64,000 nt of DNA from Cryphonectria parasitica EP155 (taxonomy: Eukaryota; Ascomycota; Sordariomycetes; Diaporthales; Cryphonectriaceae), in assembly GCF_011745365.1 (NCBI RefSeq), contig NW_024468912.1, positions 62,001 through 126,000 on the forward strand. Reading direction: 5' to 3'. A program made the translations under genes and the position numbers. The notes under the pieces are model-generated. The model saw nothing but the letters and a program-made list of their open reading frames with translations. It was not told the origin of the DNA and searched no databases. Of this stretch, positions 12,731 through 24,999 are shown one piece after another (the stretch's first letter is position 1; every line of letters begins with the position of its first letter).

Positions 12731-14749
12731 AATAGCAATTAGTTTAGAAAGAATGCTAAATGAATATTGCTTAATAATAGAAATCTAATCAATTAAGCAA
12801 AAACATTTTCTTGAAGCAAATATCAAACTTTATTAATTACAGAAATCTTAGCTAAACATTCTGCTATAATAATAACTGCTTAATATACTTCTCGAGTAAA
12901 AAAGATTTAGAATAATTCTCTTAGAAATCTAGATGCTGCAAACAAATAGCAACAACAGAATAAGAATGCATACTCAGCACTCTCACAAGTAGCAATTCGA
13001 ACTGCTCTAATATCATAGAACAGAGCATTCAGGTATTGGAAGAAGAGCTTAGCAATAATATCCTTCAACATTCTTCATCGCTTATATTAAGCATTATAAT
13101 TAGGAATATAAATAAGAGATAATATCCTCTTAGCTACTAGTATAAACATCTAAGCAATATAGAGAATGCTTCTCAGATAACAGAAAGATTGAGCTAAAGC
13201 AAACAATCTAGCAGCTTGCAGAAACTCTCTGCGAATAACATATCCAATAAGCTTAAAGGAAAGTTTCTCTTCAGCATTGAATAGAATAAGGAAACAACAT
13301 AAATCAAATATCTTATCTACAGAATAGAGCTAGAAAAGCTCTTTATCTATATTCTCTTGCAAAACATCGAAGCATAAGAAGATAAAAATCCTCAAATCAG
13401 TTCACTTTACAACCTATACTACAAATTAGCATAAATCTCCTATACTCATCATAGCTGCAGAATGCATTTCTCAAACAAGATGCAATATAAATGATTCTTT
13501 ATCAGAGAACTAAAACAAATCCTTCAAGCTGTTAAAGAATAGAAATTCTGCTTCAGAGAAATTCTCAATAAACAGCATTATAATGCATATATCGAACTAC
13601 TAAACAACTGCTCTATGCAATATATAAATAAGAAAATAAAATAATAGCAGTATAAAACAATATTCTGCATGATTTATATTAATAATAAGGTTTGCAACTA
13701 GCATTAACAAAAGAAAGATTAGAAATAATAATAATATAAGCAAAAGCAAGCTAAAAAGCTTGCTTAAGAAGTAGCAAAGTAAGCTTAAAAGAATAAATAG
13801 TTCTTAACGAATTCAAAAGAATAGGATTGCTTATAAAGGAACTGTAAATAATTAAATCAGAATAGTTCTTATATAAAGCTTTTAAAACAAATTATGCTTA
13901 TATTAAGTTCGATATATATATTCAAGAATACAAATATAGCATACTATTAAACAGTAGCGCTCAGAAAAACTTTATATCTCCATATATTATTAATTAAATA
14001 CAACTATAATAGAAATGAAAGAGATGCTCATATACTCTCAGCATTATAGAAGAATAATCTATTGTATATAACTAAGAAGTAATTAATAAGAAAACTAATT
14101 ATCTATCTATCTTAATCCAAGAATGCATAATCAGAGCTTCTTTTGATATTACGGATACAGCATAGCATAAGCTAATTATAAAGCTTTTATAGCTCAAAGA
14201 GTATAATTCTCGAATCAATTGAACTATTAGCTAGATCTCATAAGAACAAGCTATATCCAGAGAGATAATTGCAATCAATAATGCAGAATCGAAGCTAATT
14301 ATTAAAGAATACTTAGAAAAAGAAGCTTCAGACAACTTTATATATACTTCCAAGTTAGCAGAGCTAGCAGTTCAAGAAGAAGAACCTAGTAACAAGCGAA
14401 TTTAAACAATGCTAGAGTGCTAATAGATTAGCAAAATAATAGAAGCAAGACTCTTAGCAAGTTAGTTCGCTCTAAAGTAATAAGGAAAAGCTTTAGAATG
14501 TGAATTATAAATTCATACGGGAAAAACCTCGAAACCAGGCTCTCAAGCGCTTAATTCAGCTTGGAGCGAACGCTTAAAGCTTTCAAAAACATTGCTAAAA
14601 ACAACGAACAAAAAGAAGCACGCTTAACAATATCTACTATTTCTTCAAATAGCAGAAACAGTATAAGAATTAGAACTAATATTTGCAAACATATTATAAG
14701 AATATTATAAGTTTAAGAAACTATTTCAGAGAGAATTGAATACAGAATT

Positions 14750-15560
14750 ACCGGAATATAGCTTATACAACTATAAGATCCTGCTATAAGAAGAAAAACA
14801 GCTTAAGTTCTTTCCTATCTATAAACTAGATAAAGTATAACTAGAAGCACTTAAGAAATACTTCAATGAGAATCTTAAGAAGAGATATATATAATCATTA
14901 TAATTACTAGCAGAATATTCTATTCTATTTGTATTCAAAAAGAATAGCAAGCTTAAGCTATATATTGATTACAAGCAATTTAACAATATTACAATTAAGA
15001 ACTGATATTCATTGCTACTCATCAAGAAATTATAAGATAAGCTGCAAGAAGTATAATAGTTTATAGTTTTAGATCTAAAAGAAGCTTACAATCTAATTAG
15101 AATAAAGAAAGAAAAAGAATAGAAAACTGCTTTCAGAATATGCTACAAATACTACAAATATTTGATTATGCTCTTTAGTTTAATAAACATTTCAGCTTTA
15201 TTTCAGGAAATAATCAATTATATTCTATACAAACATCTAGATTAATTCATTATTGCTTATCTTAATAACATTCTTATCTACTTTCGAATACTTGAAGAAT
15301 ATAAGAAATATATAGAAACAGTATTGCAAACGCTCCAAAATACAAAACTCCTTATGAAATCCGCAAAGAATTACTTTCACATACAAAAGATTAACTATCT
15401 CGAATTCACAATCAAGCTAGAATGTATCAAGCTACAGAAAGATAAGATAAAAGCTATTAGAAACTAGCTAATTCCCAGGAATATTAGAAATATTAGATCT
15501 TTTCTCAGATATATCAACTTCTATAAGCAGTTTATCAAAAACTACAGCCGGATTGTATAC
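14750..15560 (+). pseudogene. Reverse transcriptase remnant of A2
   Basis: Recognisable blocks in order are LFVFKKNSKLKLYIDYKQFN (about 14926-14985), LDLKEAYNLIRIKKEKE, then YLNNIL in place of YLDDIL near 15260. Many stops fall at expected Trp/Gln/Arg positions. It corresponds to 5538-6300 on the minus strand. Confidence 0.8.
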
Positions 15561-16339
15561 TCTCTTACAAATCTTATTAAGAAGAATTAATTCTTCAAAT
15601 AAATCTCCAAGATACAAGAAGCTTTCAACAAAATTATTAAGCATATCATCTCAGAACCGATTCTATATAAAGCAAATCCTTACAAACTCTTTGAAATTGA
15701 AACTAATATATCAGAATATGTATTCAAGGAATAGCTTAATTAATAAGATAATCAAGAGCATCTAAGAATTATAAGCAACTTCTCAAAGAAATTGAATAGC
15801 TCGGAAATCAACTATAGAATCCCTAATTAGAAACTTATAGCAATAATAAAAGCTTTCGAGAAGTAGCAATACTACTTCATTAGCATATAATACTCAATCA
15901 TAATTCACTCGAATCACAAAAATCTAATTATATTCATAATAATCAAGGTTTTGAATAAGCAATAAATCAGATAAGCAGAATTCCTCTTACAGTTCAACTT
16001 CAAGATTATATACTGCAAAAGCTCGGAGAATAAATGAGCAGATATTCTTAGTAGAAGATTAGACTATCAAAATGCAGATTCTTCAGATATACAGAATATC
16101 TTTGCTTAAGATAAATCAGGAAATCTTATTAATATATATAAAGAACTGAATGCTGCTCTTAGAATAAGATTCTCAGAAAAGAATTCAGAATTAATAACTC
16201 CAAACAAACAAGATAATTATATTAAGAATATATATAATATATCAGTATATGAATATCAGAGAATTAGAGCAATTTATGAATATATTAAAAGATACTAGAA
16301 TTTATTAAGCTTTAGGAAAAGAATTGAGAACATTCTATA

Positions 16340-17259
16340 ATAATGCAATAGCTGCAAGAAGAATAAAGCAGAAAGATATAAATCTTACAAACTACTATAC
16401 TCCTTATTAATATTTACAACTATTTAGCAATTTATTAATCTAGACTTCATTATCAAGCTATCTTTCTTATAAGAACTCTTAACTAAAATATAATACAATA
16501 GCATCCTAGTAGTAGTTTGCAAACTAAGCAAGTATGCTTATTTTCTTTCTTATAAGGAAAGCAGTATAGCAGAAGAATTCGCATATGCATTTCTCAGAAT
16601 AATTATTGCTAACTATAGCATATTAGAAGAAGTAATTTTCAATAGAAATAGAAAGTTTAATTCAAAGTTTTAAATTTTACTTATAAAACAGCTCAGAATA
16701 TACTACAGAATATCTACAGCATTCTATCTGCAAATAGATAAACAAATAGAAAGAATAAATTAGATTATTGAATAGTATCTTCAATACTATATCAACTAGG
16801 AATAGAATAACTGAATTAACTTATTGCTTCTTGCATAGTTTGCTTATAATAGCGCAGATATAAGCATAATGAAGAAGTTACTATTCTTTATACTCTATAA
16901 ATACAACTCAACAGCTTATTATGAAGCACTGCTGAAAGCAGATGCAGAAACTGCAAATAAAAGAGTTAAGAAGATTAAGAAAGTTCAAAAGAAACTCTAA
17001 TCAGAATTACAATTCATTTAAGAATGAATAGTACGATATGCAAACTCCAAGAGGATTGAGAAACTAATCCTATAGAAAGGAAATAAGATCTATCTACTTC
17101 AAAAAAACATCAAAATAACAAAACTTAGCAATAAACTTAACTATAAGAAGTTAGAACTATTCAAAATCTTATAATAAATCTCTTTAGTTAATTATGAATT
17201 AGCATTATCTTATAGGATAAAGATATATTCAGTTTTCCATATCTTATTATTGAAATCAG
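16340..17259 (+). pseudogene. Integrase remnant of A2, cut by the family B insertion
   Basis: Peptides such as YNSILVVVCKLSKYAYFLSY (allowing stops), ANYSILEEVIFNRNRKF and NIKITKLSNKLNYKKLELF define the integrase core and its C-terminal GPY/F-like module. The ISDRD motif is again altered to an FNRNRKF form. The frame ends at 17259, exactly at the family B insertion, and continues at 29572. Confidence 0.75.
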
Positions 17260-17578
17260 TGAACCAGAACTAGGGCGCCATCGCCCTCGAAAGAAAAAGG
17301 GACAAACAGCTGCCGAAGCAATGAGCAAGGGCTCATGCAATCCAAGCATGCCTGTACAGATGAAGACAGCAAACTAAGGCCACACAAGCGCAAGAATAGA
17401 ATGAAAAACCTGTCTTAAACCTGTCCAAAGGGTTCAAAATTGAAAGAAAGAGAAAGAATGCCTCATTATTACTTATAGCTAAAGAATTTGAAAAGTAGAT
17501 AGTACCCTTTATATGTATGAGAATCCTTAATCCACTATACTTCACGTTCTACGGACTACTACCCTGGCTACTACAATA
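17260..17578 (-). repeat. 3' LTR of the family B element
   Basis: Its minus-strand end is TGGTTCA next to the TCAG duplication. The purine-rich tract just upstream in element sense (about 17579-17590) fits a polypurine tract. It is more mutated than the 5' LTR at 29249-29567, for example CTACTACAATA against CCACCACAACA. Confidence 0.85.
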
Positions 17579-17590
17579 ATCCTTTCCTAG

Positions 17591-19740
17591 CAACTTTCTT
17601 CCAAAGTTGCAACAAGTCCAATGATGTGCTAGATCTAATCAGAGAGAGATGAAGTAAAGAAATAAAGAATTCATTACAAACTGCTAAAGGAAATACTACA
17701 AACCAAATCATTCTCTCAATTCAACTCTCATGTTTCTTCCTATTGTTTGAGCTATCATTCAAATTAATATAGAAGTATTAGTATTTATCTTTAGTTCATT
17801 TGTAATATAGATATAATCTGAATAGATTCTAATGCTAATCTCTTCTCTATTCTTATTTGCTTTCAAACTCTGCTTAAGTAGCAGCAGTAGCAGCAGTTCT
17901 CTCTTAATTCTACATTCTTATTCAACAGATTCTTTTGCAGTTCGCTTTATATATATTCATCTTAATAGCATAATCGAACTCTATTCAGTTCGGAGAACTC
18001 ACTAAGAGCTTAATAGGATTAAGGCTATAAAGCTTATTTCATAGAAGCATACGAAGCTTCTGAGATTTATTAGGAAAACTGAGAAGCATAATATTGCTGC
18101 TTCTCAGTCTCTGATGCAATAGAGCTTCAGTAGTACATTCAGGCTTAGCTATTTGCTGCATTAATAGATTGATTATTAGTTCTGAATTAATAGGCGTTTC
18201 TCGAGATAAAGAGGAGTAAGGATCAGTAGAAGTTCCGAATGAGAGTTGACTTAATTCTGAGCTGATACTATATTCTCTTAATAAATATAAGATCAAGCTA
18301 GCTGGAGCTATGCTCTCTCGGAATTATTATCTTAATAGAACTAGACTAGATGCTCTACTTGCTCTGAAATCCTTTAGAGCAAAAGCTAATATATTTCTTC
18401 TTATTCTATTAAAATCGCTTTCAATAAATAATTTAGATAAGTCTGCAACTCCTTTTACAAAGAAGGTAATATTTAGCTTATAAATTATGTTCAGTATCTT
18501 ACTAGCTTTCATTTATATAGCTTTGTATTCTTGAAGTAAAGCACTTCTTCTTAATAGCTAATCAGAATATTGCATATAGTTGCTATATCCTAGCTTATAG
18601 AAGAAAGCTTAGTAGTGCAAGCTTATCATAGCTATCTCCGCATTCCATTCTTTCACATTTTATGCAATCTCTCTATAATTAAGATAGAAAGCTTGCCTCT
18701 AATCTGAACAGTTACTAGATGATTAGTAGAAATTAGTAGATTTCAGAATTCGAAGATGAAATAGTTCGATTATATAGAGCAGAGCTGTATTCGAATTATT
18801 ATTCAGCAGCATAGTTGGAACATTTTTGAAATCCCAATCCTGATTAATTCTAGTACTCTTGAGCTAATTATTCAGATAATGCTTGCTTGTATAAGCTAGT
18901 AGAATATTGCTGGATTTATATATAGCAATGTAAAATTCTTTTTCAATCTTTATATCAAGCTAAGATAAAGCACAAGCTGAAGTTGCTGTATTGATTGAGA
19001 GGAGAATCTATAAGCACTTTTATCTAGCTTTATATTTGAATAGATTCTGCTTATTAAGAATATCAGAAGAGCTAAATAAATAAGCTATTAATGGAATATA
19101 AAAGCATCCTATCAAGAATACATCTTGTTAATTGTACTGAGTATAATAATAAAAAGCAGCTACAGCATGCTACAAACCAATATCTTAAGAAACTTCTATA
19201 TCTAAGAATTCAATCAGATTATAGATATTAAGAAGATATCTAAAAGAATTAGCGCTGAAGATTATAAGCAAATATAACTTGTAAGAGAATAATTCTGAAA
19301 AGTACTTCTTAATGAGTTCTGCTGCTAAATGATTTTCTTTATTCCTTAGACTGAAATAGAGCGAATAACTCTTAATTACTTCAGTTGAGTATAGCGCTCT
19401 GGAAAAGACAGTTCGAAAGCAGTAAGCTTTGATCATCCAGTCTCCTTAGCTATGCTGAACAGATAAGAACAGAGAGTACTTGAATTCAGCTATTGCTGCT
19501 GAGTTGAAAGAAAAGTAAAAAGAGAAGAACAGCTTTATTGGAAGATAAGCAATTGCAAGAGGGGTTTGCAAAGATGTAAAGTTAAGGGATTGAGAGGGTA
19601 TTGACTGAGAAAGAAAGATAGAGAAGAATGCAGCTTCAGCTAGAGAATTTATTGAGAAAGATGATATTATATAAGCAGAGCAGTTAATAATTTGCTCTAA
19701 TATTAGTATATAGATCTGAAGCAGCATTAACGAAGAAGAA
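17591..19740 (-). pseudogene. Degenerate 3' accessory region of family B
   Basis: Minus-strand open fragments at 18039-18296, 18327-18512, 19185-19436 and 19446-19727 are not recognised as any pol domain. The first (SSELSQLSFGTS, LRSSNIMLLSFPNKSQKL) matches frames at 1200-1475 and 160-420. A protein-like segment near the 3' LTR is therefore shared by at least three copies. The fragments may be parts of one accessory ORF broken by RIP. Confidence 0.4.
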
Positions 19741-19849
19741 AAAAGAGTGTATATATGCTTAAGAAAGATAATTATAAAGAGATTGAAGAAGGAAGAAGAA
19801 TAGCTAGCTGCAAGTATGAATGAAATAGCTAATTTATCTTATCTAGCAA

Positions 19850-21340
19850 CTACTCAAGTAATTTACTGCTTTCTGTTTATTACAAAGCAAACAGCTTTAC
19901 CCTTAGCTAGATAAGAGCTATTCAGCAATAAACTGAATAGAAAGCATAATAACTCAGTTGAATATATTTATTACTCATTGCTATCTCATCAACCTTCAGC
20001 AATCTATTTAACAACCTCTCCCTCAGTTCACCTTGCTTTTCAATTCATTCTTCATACAACAACTTCTCCTTCTATCAATCTTCCCTTGCTTAGCTCTACA
20101 ATACACTTAAGATATCTCAAATCGTTACTAATGCTATTTTCTCTTTGCATATAAACACTGCTTCTCAAGAGATTAATAAGATCTGAATCTGGTTTTCTTC
20201 TTCAGTTTCTCCTTCTCAAAGCAGCAACTACTACTAGCTTAAGAATGTTCATATTAACTTTCTTGATATTATAGACTTCAATACTATTAAGGGAGATCTT
20301 AGCTTGATATATGCTTCTTGAAATATTCAAAGCAATATTATATTTTGAAATAACTTACTGCTAAGCTCTAGCTTTGCTGCTTATTTTGCAAAGCTGAATA
20401 ATAAGAATTCTATTAAACTGAATCCTATTATAATATATAAAGCTAGTTGGAAGCTCTTCAGCAAGTATCTTACTTGCATCTTCTTCTGATCTAAGCGAGT
20501 AAATTCCTTTCTTATTCAGTTCTATGATTAGCATAACCTAGTCCCTTGCAATTACTGCTCCCATCAATATACTACTGCTTATATGCTTATTCAGAAACAG
20601 CAGATCAATATCAACTAGCTTTTCCTAGAATGTATCTCAATAGAAAGCTTCTTCAATAAGAAGTATAGCAACTGCATTTATTATACAGAATCTGAGTATA
20701 ACTATATCAAAGACTTTCTTTGTATTAAAAAGTGCAATATACAAATAAGATTTCTATTCTAATATCCTTAATTAGATTTAAGTATATACTAATTATTATT
20801 CTTCTTGCAGTATTAGCACTCGTTTTACTAATTCAGCTCTTAATATATAATCAAGATAGATTCTCAAATCAACTCTAATACTAATATCAAGCATATTATC
20901 AAAGCTTAATACAAGCTTATATAAAATAAAAGTATTGCATATAACTAGATTAAATAAATTCTTCTTATACTAAGGAAATAATATCTACAGAATATTATAA
21001 GTTTTATAATCAACTATAATTGCAATACTTAAGAAGATTACTGCTAATTTTATCTGTATAGATTAGCAAGAAGAGTACTGCTTCTTCTGCTTCCAAGAAG
21101 GGAGTATCTGAGTCTGGGCAGGCAGCTTCACAATCTGTATCTCGCAGCAAGAATAAAGGCAAGAGCAAGGCTATAATAGGATCTTATATTAAGAAACAAG
21201 CTAAGTTCGTTTAATCTCAAGATTCTTCTTCTATTTTTAATAATAATTCTTCAACAAATAATATAGATAATATAAATCTGAATAGGATAAGAAGAGAGCT
21301 ATTGAATGATATTTACGAATATTTTGATAATAAGAATGAT
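19850..21340 (+). pseudogene. Possible antisense ORF inside family B
   Basis: Opposite to the element's genes, a much-interrupted frame carries ASWKLFSKYLTCIF (with stops removed by assumption), a CNYC pair with a following NCIYYTESEYNYIKDF, and a better preserved Lys/Ser-rich block from 21064 (KKSTASSASKKGVSESGQAA) near a local GC-rich patch. The Cys-pair plus charged tail layout resembles the antisense frame of family A. This is an inference from degraded sequence. Confidence 0.35.
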
Positions 21341-22199
21341 ATATAAAAATAAGGGGTTTTTATAAGTTGCAGTATTTCTTCAGCGCTCTGCATTTTTCAT
21401 ACATTGCATTCCAATATACTGCAATTTTTAAATAATGAAAATAGCTTTAAAGCTGGTTAACATGCTCTGTGCTGGATGCTTTGAAATTTTTAGGTAGGTT
21501 TACAGTGTTCTGTAGCGAGTAGTAGCAAACGACACTTCGTTCCTCCTTCTTCAGCAAAATATATGAGATGGAATAGGAAAGATGAAAAGAAAATGTGTTT
21601 TGCAAACAAAAAGGAAATATAAACAAAAAGAAATCAACCTCTCTTACAAGCTAGAAACGCTGATTTAGTTGAAATTAGTATAAATATCTCACTTCTATCT
21701 GCTTTCTCCTATTCTCACTTTTTCTTCTCTGCTGCTTATATGAAATGTTTACTATTACTAATTCCATTTCCATCCTTAGCATTATTATTTGCTTCAGTTG
21801 CTAGATTAATAATTTCTGAATTAGAACTGATCTAGCTAAGCATAAGATTATGCTTAATGATATCTAAAATCCAGAATATAGCATTATTGCTTGAATCTGC
21901 TTTCTGAACTTCGAGAATATTATTATCTAGTTTCTCTTGCTAGAAAGCTTTCATTGAATCCAGCTTTTCTGCTAATGATTAGCCAGATTAAAGCTTGATA
22001 TCTTCTTTCCAGAGCATAGATATCTCGGATTCCCAAATGCTATTCATATTCCATATGAACTTTTTGAGATTAATAGCTGAATATATGCTTTTTAGCAAAA
22101 CTCCATCTATAGTCTTGAGCTTATAAGTATATTTATCTAGAATCTGAGCAATCAGATATGAATTCTTCTACTTATAAGAAATCTTAGCATTATGCAAGT

Positions 22200-23150
22200 A
22201 GCTTATTTTCCGAATATAATTATAAATAAATACAAGATTTCCAATATTTAGTTAAGATTTTCGTATCAAATCCTACATTTAACTTTTAGCTATAATCTTT
22301 TAATAGTATGCCTGAATAGCTTTAATTGCTTTCTGCATATCATCTTCCTTAGCTACAATTATCCTCAATTACATTTCAAACGCTTCCTGAAGAGATTGAT
22401 TTTCAGTTTATATAAGAACTCTCTATATCAGAATTTCAGTTTCAATTAAGATAAGCAGCTCCTAATCGAAAATCAAATAGAAGAAGCTATATCCATACAA
22501 CTAGCAGATCGTAATTCTTTCAGCAAAGAGTGCAAGTTTCAAGTACTGCTTTCATCTTCAGAGTTAAGCATCAGCTAGCTTAGCAAGAGTACTTGCTAAG
22601 AAAAGATAACCAGCTTCTACTTATTCTTAAGCATAGAGATTGTAACTGGAGATCTGAATAAGCAGAATCTCAAGAGCTCTGATAATCTTAGCTATCTCAG
22701 CCTTGTTTTCTAGTTCTCCATCAACAGTAATTTTGAAAAAGCACCCGAATACAAGAATAATCTCTTCCAAAATAAACTTTCTCATTTCCATAGCTATAGC
22801 TTTCTTAAAGAATCTTGCAAATATATAGCTGATTAGATTATAGCAAGCTTCTGCAAGATATCTATAACTGCTATTCTTAGCTATATATTGAATATTAATG
22901 CTGATTCTTGTAAAGAATTAACTTGAAAAAATCGGGATTACTTCTTCCTTTCACATCTTTGAATCGAACTTTGTATACTTCTTGCAATCCGAGACAGCAT
23001 TAGCTATATCTGTTTAGAAATCTCTCCAGTAATAGAATTGCTTGATATAAGCTACTATAGAATCTCGATCTCAATATTTAAACTTAGTATAATATTCTCT
23101 AATAATTTAGCAATAAAGATTAGAATTATCTACTACTTATCAGCATAGAA
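22200..23150 (-). pseudogene. Integrase remnant of family B
   Basis: Minus-strand translation near 22960-23100 gives REYYTKFKY, DRDSIVAYIKQFYYWRDF and ANAVSDCKKYTKF. This has the layout of a Ty3/Gypsy integrase N-terminal zinc region, where a YYW.....D..........C..C pattern is usual. It lies downstream of RNase H in element order. The catalytic core was not traced residue by residue. Confidence 0.55.
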
Positions 23151-23599
23151 GTTTCATATTAGCATAGCGCTATAAAGCCTGATCAAGTATTTAATGCTTT
23201 AATACTTCTACTATAAAATTCTTGCAATCCCTCTTAAAGAGTTTTAATAAAATAATTCTATAGTATAAGAACTCTACATATCATTTCAACTATTCTATTC
23301 ATTAAAGAGTTAGATTTAGCAATAGTACTAGATTAGCTTTATCTAAATTCATGCTATTAAGCTGAGCATTATACTAATTCTTAATATTACTATCTTTATC
23401 TTTCTTAAGTAGCATTGAATATGAAAATCGAAAAAAAGCATTAGCTATAGAATTCTTTAATCCGAAAATATATTTAATAATAAAATCAAATATCTTAATT
23501 ACTGCTATCTATCTATTTAGAAGAGCATCAGATATATTATTCATTTCTTTATTAAATTGATTTACTAGAATACAAGTATTAGTTTCCAGAATGAAATAG

Positions 23600-24700
23600 C
23601 AATTATAAAGATGCTGCTGAAGAAACTGTAGAGCACAGAGAATAATGCAATACTCCTTCTTAATAGCATCATACTTCTATGCTGCAATTATCCAGATTCC
23701 GCTAACGAAATATGCTAGCTTTCGTTTATTCTCTATTACTTGCATTAATACAGCATTCCAGTCTAACAAGCTTACATTCACTATAAGAACGATCTTCTCA
23801 GCATCAATATTATAATCAATTGAAATAATAACTGAATAAGATATGAATATCTGAACAAGTATAGCAACAGCTTCTTTCTATTCCTTCTCTCATCTCCATA
23901 TAATACCTTTCTTAAGAAGATTGTAGAGTAGTTAAGCAATAATTGCAAAGTTCCAAATCCAAGCTATATAATAAACAACCAGTTCAATAAAAAAGCGAAC
24001 ATCTTTAATATTCTTACATTCTGTTCAAATCAGAAGCTTTTCTATCTTCCTATTCTGAAATTATCATTCGCTGAAATCAATAATATAACTAACTATATCA
24101 ACTTTCACTCAGCACTATTCTAACTTAAATGCTGAGATTGTAGCTTCAGCTAGCTCTATATTTACAAGAACCTTATCAAAGTTTCCAATATGCTCAGCAA
24201 TGTATCTATGCACTCCGGAAAGGCTCGAAACCTCTTCATTCCCATAGATTATTATAAGACTACAAACAGGAATATTATTAAGAAAAAGCTAGCATATATA
24301 AGAAATAAGATTATACAGAAATTTGATCATTATTCTCATAAACTAAGCAACAGAGTTAGTAGCATTCTGGAATAGAATATACATTCTAAACAAGCTTAAG
24401 AGCATTAAGAAGATTATTATATCCCTGCTATTAGAATACAGTTGCACTTAGTTATACTCGGAAAAGAAGTTAAGCAATAAAAAAATCTTGCATATAGCAA
24501 ACTCTTCCGAGAATTCATCTAAAGCAAACAGCATGAAAGCATCCTTAAAGCTATGCTTGTTATACTTTTGAGCATTATTGATTAAGCATAAGCTATCATT
24601 CTTTTTGATAATAAGAAACTAGTTGTTTCTATATAATATATAGCTTTTTTCAATAATCTCCTGCTTAATACATTATTTCAGAAGCTCCATCAGCTTTAGC
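23600..24700 (-). pseudogene. Reverse transcriptase and RNase H remnant of family B
   Basis: Minus-strand peptides in order are FLIIKKNDSLCLINNAQKYN (about 24580-24650), LDEFSEEFAICKI (about 24500-24530), DVRFFIELVVYYIAWIWNFA (about 23940-24000) and ISIDYNIDAEKIVLIVNVS (about 23760-23830). The last shows an Asp of the RNase H site read as Asn. These match the order finger/palm, connection, RNase H of fungal Gypsy polyproteins distinct from family A. Confidence 0.7.
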
Positions 24701-24999
24701 TTAAGAACATTGAAGATTGGAATATGCCTTGCTTGAAAAATCTTATAGAATATAGTTCTAATTTCTTACAAGAAAGCTACTTCCTTAATAATCTTTCCAA
24801 TCTCAGTAAAGTCTTATACAAAGGCTTTAATTCTATTTCTCAATATATATTTGAATATTTTCTTCTCAGCTTTAGAAAACTCTTCACAGTTTTTCTCTTG
24901 CATAGCAGCTTACTAGTCAGATCTTAGGCGCTAATCAGGATTCAGATTGCTGAACTTGGATTCAATCCACTCATTATACTTAGTAAGCTTTATGAATTG

